Assembly: GCA_012798365.1 (NCBI GenBank)
Contig: JAAZNH010000013.1
Span: forward strand, 1 to 10,070
Direction of reading: 5' to 3'
Source: Methanomicrobiales archaeon
GTDB taxonomy: Archaea; Halobacteriota; Methanomicrobia; Methanomicrobiales; Methanospirillaceae
DNA: 10,070 nt
In this document: positions 6,394 through 10,070 of the stretch, piece after piece
Numbering within the stretch: position 1 is the first letter of the stretch
Layout of the letters: each line of letters opens with the position of its first letter
The notes under the pieces: generated by a model
Told to the model about the DNA's origin: nothing
Seen by the model: only the letters and a program-made list of their open reading frames with translations
Databases searched by the model: none
Made by a program: the position numbers and the translations under genes

Positions 6394-6807
6394 TCAGGCA
6401 GCAACCTTTGCTGCATCCTCTTTCCTGACCGGCTTCTTTGTCCATGCAAGTGCTTTTCCCTCAAAAGCAAATGACCGCATCGAATACACCGGAATACCTT
6501 CCGGCACCGAGGCTGCGTTGGCATTGGCCGGCAGCATGACGGCACAGGAATGTCTCGTGATCGTGCCATCAGTGTTCTTCTCGGGTTTTTTAATCTCCTC
6601 AAGCGCTTCGACTGGCACATCGTGCGAGAAGGTAACCAGCATCTTGGTGCATTCCCGGTGACCATTATTCCGGCGTTCCAGGATCGCGATACGGTCATAC
6701 CCGTTTCCTGTTGCCCGCTCCGACAGTTTCCATCCGTCAAAACTGGAATACAACGCTGTGATCTCCTTTGCCACGAAATCATGCATAATATCTGAACTCA
6801 TTCCCAT
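6394..6807 (-). CDS. Protein of unknown function, 137 residues
   Basis: I do not recognise a family. The protein is small, soluble-looking, and has no signal peptide, membrane segment or cysteine pair pattern. Its middle, WKLSERATGNGYDRIAILER from about residue 27 followed by a polar stretch and KMLVTFSHDVP, alternates charged and hydrophobic residues as in a compact alpha/beta fold. The C-terminus is basic and Lys/Ala-rich. The first ATG (6807) and one two codons later (6801) are both possible; neither has a strong ribosome binding site. The stop is followed by a T-rich terminator on the minus strand. A perfect inverted repeat lies about 45-65 bases upstream of the start, so the gene may be regulated. 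Convergent position to the FmdE-family gene gives no clear functional hint. Confidence 0.75.
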   Translation of the reverse strand: MGMSSDIMHDFVAKEITALYSSFDGWKLSERATGNGYDRIAILERRNNGHRECTKMLVTFSHDVPVEALEEIKKPEKNTDGTITRHSCAVMLPANANAASVPEGIPVYSMRSFAFEGKALAWTKKPVRKEDAAKVAA

Positions 6808-6850
6808 ACTGATCAGATAGTGTTCAACAAACTGGTAATTAAAAGGCGAT

Positions 6851-6872
6851 GGTTAATTATCCGAGATTAACC
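6851..6872. promoter_or_regulatory. Inverted repeat GGTTAAT-N8-ATTAACC upstream of the 137-residue gene
   Basis: GGTTAAT (6851-6857) and ATTAACC (6866-6872) form a perfect 7-base inverted repeat with an 8-base spacer. A TATA-like TTTTAATTA on the minus strand (about 6836-6844) lies between this repeat and the start codon. The repeat is thus upstream of the basal promoter, a position typical of activator sites. TTAACC-type hexamers recur in other non-coding regions of the window. Confidence 0.45.
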
Positions 6873-7052
6873 CGACCAGAAATATTTTCACTCTATCCGG
6901 TTACGATTCGTTTTCACCACCAACTGTGTTCGCGGTCCAGACTCGTGCCGCCCAACACCATAAATTATCCTGTCATAGGGCCTAAAAAGAAAAGATTGTA
7001 TATTAAAAATGCTGAACAAAATACTTTAAGTCAACAAGAATCAATGATCATG

Positions 7053-7133
7053 TGCCCATCTGAACGGGCAAGGTCAGGTTTTCCGGTACCGTTTGTACCG
7101 GCATCATGCCACGATGCCTGCGAAGAACTGACT
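7053..7133 (+). ncRNA. Candidate structured RNA or dispersed palindromic repeat
   Basis: Four inverted repeats pack into 81 bases. TGCCC (7053-7057) pairs with GGGCA (7066-7070). GGTCAG (7072-7077) pairs with CTGACT (7128-7133, one G-U) and encloses two further hairpins: CCGGTAC (7083-7089) with GTACCGG (7095-7101), a five-base loop, and GCATC (7101-7105) with GATGC (7113-7117), a seven-base loop. The two inner hairpins abut and could stack, giving a multibranched fold. A TATA-like box at 6999-7007 would start a plus-strand transcript near 7027. Strand and transcription are inferred; the element resembles no RNA family I can name. It could instead be one copy of a genomic repeat. Confidence 0.35.
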
Positions 7134-7193
7134 CATTCCTCATTTCGGGTTCGGTCGCCAGTCGTCGTATCACACCACAATGCGGCCGTTCCC

Positions 7194-7201
7194 AAAAAAA
7201 A
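7194..7201 (-). terminator. T-run terminator of the MoSto-like gene
   Basis: Eight consecutive A on the plus strand (7194-7201) read as T on the minus strand and begin six bases after the stop codon of the gene ending at 7208. Such T-runs end archaeal transcripts. Confidence 0.5.
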
Positions 7202-7207
7202 TGCTGA

Positions 7208-8020
7208 TTATTCTGCCCGGATAATCGTTCCGAGTTTTTTGCCGTTAATCGCTTTCTCAATATTGCCCCGCTCGTGGCAGTTGATAATCCGGACTTCATG
7301 GATATTAACCGCGTCCTGCAGGAGCTCAACTACCATCGGTTCGATGACCATGTCCTCAAGATTCATGCGGATAAGCTCTTTCGCTGTGATGTCACGGATC
7401 AGCTCCGCATCAGGATTCTTGCGCGGGTCTTCAGCATAGAGGCCCCCGACATTCTTTCCGATGATGCAGCTCTTTGCTCCGAGTACTTCTGCGATTAAAA
7501 ACGCCCCGGTATCGGTCCGGTGCGGCGGGATAACCTCATTGCGAGCCGGGTGTTCGTACAGGCCATACGGCGGCGTCCCGTGCGTGACCGGCAGGATCCC
7601 CAGTTTCATGAGCATCGGGAGTTCCAAAAGATCCCCGGTATGGATCCGCGTCCCGTTGTACTTCGAGAGAAGGATCGAGACCATGATCGCGTTCTGTTCC
7701 GAGATCTTGGCCGAGAGTTCTGCAAGAACGCCGGTTGGCATGCCAAGATCGATACCGATATCCATGATATGGCGGACCCGGCCGCCCCCGCCCGTGACAA
7801 CCAGGATCTGGTGTTTTTTTGAGAGTGTCCCGATCTCTTCACACAGGGGGTACATGACCTCGCGGCCATAATCGATTGCACCATGGCCCCCGATCTTCAC
7901 CACGTTCATATCCGGGGCTATGCGGATCTGCCCGGATGCTTTGCGCTTGTCTTTCATCATGCCTTTGCGGACCAGCGTCTCTCCCTGCAGTCCGCTCCTG
8001 AGTTCAAACCGTTTGCTCAT
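7208..8020 (-). CDS. Molybdenum/tungsten storage protein-like subunit (amino acid kinase fold)
   Basis: The 270 residues have the length and motif order of the MosA/MosB subunits of the Azotobacter molybdenum storage protein, which pack molybdate or tungstate as polyoxometalate clusters using ATP. Visible are NVVKIGG (39-45), the glycine-rich TGGGGR nucleotide loop (76-81), a central IPPHRTDTGAFL block (164-175), GGLYAEDP (192-199) and a C-terminal GKKLGTII (260-267). The same family also includes uridylate kinase and other amino acid kinases, but the PPHRTDTGAFL block is characteristic of the storage-protein group. Only one subunit gene is present here; the Azotobacter protein has two. The ATG at 8020 has no strong ribosome binding site, so a leaderless mRNA is possible. 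Nearby Mo/W enzyme and uptake genes support a metal-storage role. Confidence 0.82.
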   Translation of the reverse strand: MSKRFELRSGLQGETLVRKGMMKDKRKASGQIRIAPDMNVVKIGGHGAIDYGREVMYPLCEEIGTLSKKHQILVVTGGGGRVRHIMDIGIDLGMPTGVLAELSAKISEQNAIMVSILLSKYNGTRIHTGDLLELPMLMKLGILPVTHGTPPYGLYEHPARNEVIPPHRTDTGAFLIAEVLGAKSCIIGKNVGGLYAEDPRKNPDAELIRDITAKELIRMNLEDMVIEPMVVELLQDAVNIHEVRIINCHERGNIEKAINGKKLGTIIRAE

Positions 8021-8158
8021 GTCGTATCAGCCAGATATCCAGTTACCATAGAAAGTATTAAGACCTTGTAAACCAGTTGGTATACCAGTGCTAGTACGAA
8101 ATCCTGCTGGAATTGTGGACACTATGAAAGCGGGGTTCCGGCTGGCTGGAGGTGTTGT
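8021..8158. promoter_or_regulatory. Divergent promoter region between the MoSto-like gene and the 67-residue gene
   Basis: This 138-base region holds CCAGTT twice (8039-8044, 8073-8078), CCAGAT (8031-8036) and the perfect palindrome TGGTATACCA (8078-8087). ACCAGT occurs at 8072-8077 and again at 8084-8089. On the minus strand, TTAATACTT (about 8053-8061) could be a TATA box for the MoSto-like gene. The word CCAGAT also forms part of the inverted repeat before the WtpA-like gene, but a six-base match is weak evidence of shared control. Confidence 0.4.
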
Positions 8159-8362
8159 ATGAAAATCTATGTACGTGAACGCCAGAAAGTCGGCGAGGGT
8201 GTAGAGTCCCCGAAGTACCGCGTCATTGCCATCACCGGTGGCCAGGTTCAGATCCAGGCCACCCATTTCCGGAAATTTGAGATCGAACAAATTGCAAAGG
8301 ACGTCGGTGCTGAAGTCGTCTTCATGAAGCCGGTCGCCGATGACCACAAAAAGAAACACTAA
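8159..8362 (+). CDS. Small protein of unknown function, 67 residues
   Basis: The gene starts at ATG 8159 behind a strong GGAGGTG site (8148-8154), which makes it a real gene despite its length. The product is basic with a Lys/His-rich end (HKKKH). It begins with a beta-strand-like MKIYVRERQKV, followed by YRVIAITGGQVQIQATHF and a helix-like FEIEQIAKDVGAEVVFM, suggesting a small beta/alpha fold. There is no cysteine and no signal peptide. A 12-codon open frame (8124-8162) overlaps the start as ATGA. The gene is divergent from the MoSto-like gene and ends in a T-run terminator. I do not recognise the family and assign no function. Confidence 0.8.
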   Translation: MKIYVRERQKVGEGVESPKYRVIAITGGQVQIQATHFRKFEIEQIAKDVGAEVVFMKPVADDHKKKH

Positions 8363-8369
8363 TTTTTTT
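8363..8369 (+). terminator. T-run terminator after the 67-residue gene
   Basis: Seven T immediately follow the TAA stop codon at 8360-8362, consistent with archaeal termination. The winged-helix gene that follows, 80 bases further, therefore probably has its own promoter. Confidence 0.5.
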
Positions 8370-8448
8370 CATTTGATCGCATGAAACCTCAGGCCGGCAC
8401 CTGTGGGAGAGAATGGGATGAGGGTACCTGGAAACCGGTGGATCTCCC

Positions 8449-8805
8449 ATGATGGATCGGAATCCTGATGCCGTTTTTGAAGCAGCTATCCGCATGCTGC
8501 TGGTTCAGCGCTCGCTTGTCATTACCTTCACTCCAGACACATCGGTCCGGATAAAATTTCCGATAACGCGAGAGCTTGCGGCTTTTGTTGATCTTCCCCA
8601 TTATCTTGTTCTCCGGTTTTTTGCCATGATGGAGAGTGAGGACCTTGTTATGAGAGTGGAACGTGTCGGAATTGTTACAACAAATAAAGGAAGCAGGAAA
8701 GCGTTCGATCTCCTTGACCAAAAATACCGAAAGGAAGCGGAAGGTATTCTGGGACCGGCAATATTCCACGACCTGCTCACCAGGTGCCGGGAAGCGGATA
8801 CCTGA
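8449..8805 (+). CDS. Winged helix-turn-helix protein, paralogue 1
   Basis: A 118-residue cytoplasmic protein with a predicted winged helix fold. A strand-rich N-terminus (SLVITFTPDTSVRIKFP, about 22-38) leads into a first DNA-binding helix TRELAAFVDLP (40-50), a recognition helix HYLVLRFFAMMESEDLV (51-67) and a wing VERVGIVTTNKGSRK (70-84), followed by a C-terminal helix. The next gene encodes a close paralogue with the same layout. The start ATG at 8449 follows GGTGGATC (8437-8444), a fair ribosome binding site; an ATG one codon later is also possible. Its position between a MoSto-like gene and a tungstate/molybdate-binding protein suggests a metal-responsive regulator, but there is no recognisable oxyanion-binding (Mop/TOBE) domain. 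The target and ligand are unknown. Confidence 0.75.
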   Translation: MMDRNPDAVFEAAIRMLLVQRSLVITFTPDTSVRIKFPITRELAAFVDLPHYLVLRFFAMMESEDLVMRVERVGIVTTNKGSRKAFDLLDQKYRKEAEGILGPAIFHDLLTRCREADT

Positions 8806-8938
8806 TACCGTGATGTCTCGTCCGGTGTTCCGGTTCCCGCGTTTTTGGACACCGCGCTTATGAAACCTGGAAATCGGGTGGCTGAACAATAAAAAATGTC
8901 AATTACCCGGCCGGTCAATTGGTATATGCGAATTATTC

Positions 8939-9277
8939 ATGGCAGCCCTTTCCATTGATGTTCTCTTTGATGCAGCAATCCGTATCCAGCTTCTTGAGCG
9001 GTCGATCACGATCGCTTTTGCAGACAATACTGTCCGTATGAAATTTCCGACAACCCGCCGGCTTGCAGAATTCCTGGATGTCCCCCATTACTATGTGCTT
9101 CCCTATTTTGCCATGATGGAGGAGGAAGAACTCGTCACCCGGGCTGAGCGTGTGGGAATCCTGACAACTGCAAAGGGAAGCCGGAAGATGGCTGAACTTA
9201 TGCGGGACCGGTACCAGAAAGAGACCAGTGACATCCTCGGTGTCAGGGTCTTTGAAGAGATTTTGAAAAAATGCTGA
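8939..9277 (+). CDS. Winged helix-turn-helix protein, paralogue 2
   Basis: A 112-residue tandem paralogue of the preceding protein. Shared features are the N-terminal DAAIRI..LERSITIAF, the KFPTTRRLAEFLDVPHYYVL helix pair (about 36-54), FAMMEEEELVTRAERVGIL (58-75) and the TTAKGSRK wing (76-83). The 133-base gap from the first paralogue contains a T tract (8842-8846) and CAATAAAAAATG (8888-8899), a possible TATA box. The two are therefore probably separately transcribed. No ribosome binding site is visible before ATG 8939. An imperfect inverted repeat CAATTACCCGG/CCGGTCAATTG lies at 8900-8921. It is the gene immediately upstream of the WtpA-like gene, 160 bases away, and so is the nearest candidate regulator of that transporter. 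This is inference from position. Confidence 0.75.
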   Translation: MAALSIDVLFDAAIRIQLLERSITIAFADNTVRMKFPTTRRLAEFLDVPHYYVLPYFAMMEEEELVTRAERVGILTTAKGSRKMAELMRDRYQKETSDILGVRVFEEILKKC

Positions 9278-9437
9278 TATAAAAGGATCTGATTCTTAAA
9301 ACCCGTTAACAAGCTAACCAGATTAAAATAATTCGTTCTATACCATCTGGTTAACAGCTGATTTTCAAATGTTATTAACCCGGAGGAAAAAGAAACATTC
9401 AATAGTGTTCAATTCTACGAGTTAACCCGGTATAACT
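9278..9437 (+). promoter_or_regulatory. Upstream region of the WtpA-like gene with inverted repeats and GTTAAC elements
   Basis: TAACCAGAT (9315-9323) and ATCTGGTTA (9345-9353) are a perfect 9-base inverted repeat with a 21-base spacer; the match extends imperfectly to GCTAACCAGAT / ATCTGGTTAAC. GTTAAC also occurs at 9305-9310, 9350-9355 and 9421-9426, and TTAACCCGG twice (9375-9383, 9422-9430). A TATA-like TTCTATACC (about 9336-9344) lies in the spacer of the inverted repeat, so binding there would interfere with the basal factors. No ribosome binding site is seen near the ATG at 9438; GGAGG (9382-9386) is too far upstream. Confidence 0.5.
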
Positions 9438-10070
9438 ATGAAAAAAGGTGTGTATGTAGGATTCATATCCATTGCATTTGTTCTGCTGCTCCTCACTGCC
9501 TGCTTTGCAGGATGCACGAGCCAGACAACAACTCCTCCGGCAACTGCTACAGTAACCGCTGGATCAACGGCTGTACCAACCGATGTCGCAACACAGACTG
9601 CAGCAACCGGTGAGAAAATCAAGGTCAAGGTCTTCCTTGCCGGCAGCCTGACCGGGCCTTTTGAGAAGATCAAAGCCAAGTTCGAGGATAAGTACCCGAA
9701 TACTGAAGTGCTGCTCGAACCTGGCGGAAGCGTTGACGTTATTAAGAAAGTAACCGATACGGATAAACCGGCAGATGTCGTCGCCTCAGCTGATTACGCA
9801 CTCATTCCCCAGTACATGGTGCCCAACGATGCGGACTGGTACCTCACGTTTGCTAAGAACTCAATGGTACTCACCTATGTGGACAAGAGCAAGTATGCCA
9901 GTGAGATAAATTCAGACAACTGGTACAAGATCCTTGCACGAAAAGATGTCCGATGGGCATTCAGCGACCCGAACGCAGATCCCTGCGGGTACCGCACACC
10001 TATGGTGATCAAACTTGCCGAGGGTAAGTATGGCGACAACACCATCTTCAAGACCCTTGTTGAAGACCAC
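9438..10070 (+). CDS. wtpA: Tungstate/molybdate ABC transporter substrate-binding lipoprotein (5' 211 codons, cut by window end)
   Basis: Extracellular binding protein that captures tungstate or molybdate and hands it to an ABC permease, usually encoded next (here outside the window). A signal peptide of about 25 residues ends in a lipobox-like LLTACFAGC; Cys26 (GC-TSQ) or Cys22 would carry the lipid anchor. A Thr/Ala/Pro linker follows (27-56). The binding domain then begins KVFLAGSLTGPFEKI with the oxyanion-contact signature AGSL, then EPGGSVDVIKKV, ADVVASADYALIPQYM and the family hallmark FSDPNADPCGYRTPMV (174-189), as in archaeal WtpA/ModA. Whether tungstate or molybdate is preferred cannot be read from this part. 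The frame stays open to the last base. The transporter would supply the metal of the formate dehydrogenases and other Mo/W enzymes. Confidence 0.92.
   Translation, partial: MKKGVYVGFISIAFVLLLLTACFAGCTSQTTTPPATATVTAGSTAVPTDVATQTAATGEKIKVKVFLAGSLTGPFEKIKAKFEDKYPNTEVLLEPGGSVDVIKKVTDTDKPADVVASADYALIPQYMVPNDADWYLTFAKNSMVLTYVDKSKYASEINSDNWYKILARKDVRWAFSDPNADPCGYRTPMVIKLAEGKYGDNTIFKTLVEDH

Larger units (their letters stand above)
6873..7207. other. Gene-poor region with a TATA-like box and a folded segment
   Basis: No convincing gene lies here. A plus-strand open frame running through this stretch continues antisense into the MoSto-like gene and has no coding hallmark. The contents are a plus-strand TATA-like TATATTAAA (6999-7007) after a purine-rich stretch, a cluster of hairpins at 7053-7133, and an A tract (7194-7201) that is the T-run terminator of the minus-strand gene ending at 7208. 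Confidence 0.5.

Noticed and set aside
6920..6970. Minus-strand 15-codon peptide ending Trp-Trp before a stop (possible attenuator leader)
   Set aside because: It is not upstream of a tryptophan-related gene, has only a weak ribosome binding site, and such short frames are common by chance.
6849..7439. Plus-strand open frame of 196 codons
   Set aside because: Its second half is antisense to the MoSto-like gene, its start lies in the 137-residue gene's upstream region, and it has no domain features. The hairpins it crosses are better explained as nucleic acid structure.
1..10070. tRNA, rRNA or CRISPR array
   Set aside because: No T-arm/acceptor pairing consistent with a tRNA, no rRNA-like sequence, and no regularly spaced identical repeats. 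The short repeats found are promoter-scale.

Overview
The window comes from a methanogenic archaeon, most likely of the Methanomicrobiales (Methanoregula-like; genus inferred, not proven). The grounds are F420-type formate dehydrogenase genes (FdhA plus an FrhB/FdhB-family subunit), an FmdE-type protein (a family named from formylmethanofuran dehydrogenase), GGTGAT-type ribosome binding sites, some apparently leaderless starts behind TATA boxes, and T-run terminators. The common theme of the identifiable genes is formate oxidation and the molybdenum/tungsten it depends on.

Left half (1-5655). Two formate dehydrogenase loci lie in the same orientation on the minus strand. Only the first 154 codons of one fdhA (1-464) are inside the window. 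The second locus is complete: fdhA (2666-4735) followed directly by fdhB (1514-2665). Each fdhA is transcribed divergently from a small zinc-ribbon/helix-turn-helix protein of unknown function (722-1321 and 5023-5655). These two proteins are paralogues of each other, so the unit 'zinc-ribbon gene <-> fdhA' appears twice. Both divergent promoter regions carry related repeats built on AAGCAA(AA)TTGT just downstream of the fdhA TATA-like box. This makes the zinc-ribbon proteins candidate, apparently undescribed, local regulators of the two fdh loci.

Middle (5718-7207). An FmdE-family protein with a C-terminal zinc ribbon, apparently leaderless, converges on a 137-residue protein of unknown function. 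About 400 bases without a convincing gene follow. They hold a perfect inverted repeat upstream of the 137-residue gene and, further right, a compact set of hairpins enclosed by a closing stem (7053-7133) behind a TATA-like box: a candidate structured RNA or dispersed repeat.

Right part (7208-10070). A protein resembling the subunits of the Azotobacter molybdenum/tungsten storage protein (amino acid kinase fold) diverges from a 67-residue conserved-looking small protein. Two tandem paralogous winged-helix proteins follow. Last is the first 211 codons of a WtpA/ModA-type tungstate/molybdate-binding lipoprotein, cut by the window end, with a perfect 9-bp inverted repeat in its upstream region.

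Taken together, metal uptake (WtpA-like), metal storage (MoSto-like), the Mo/W enzyme (FdhAB, two copies) and two kinds of uncharacterised DNA-binding protein sit within 10 kb. The coupled regulation proposed here is inference. The identities of FdhA, FdhB, the FmdE domain, the MoSto-like fold and WtpA are supported by clear sequence motifs.
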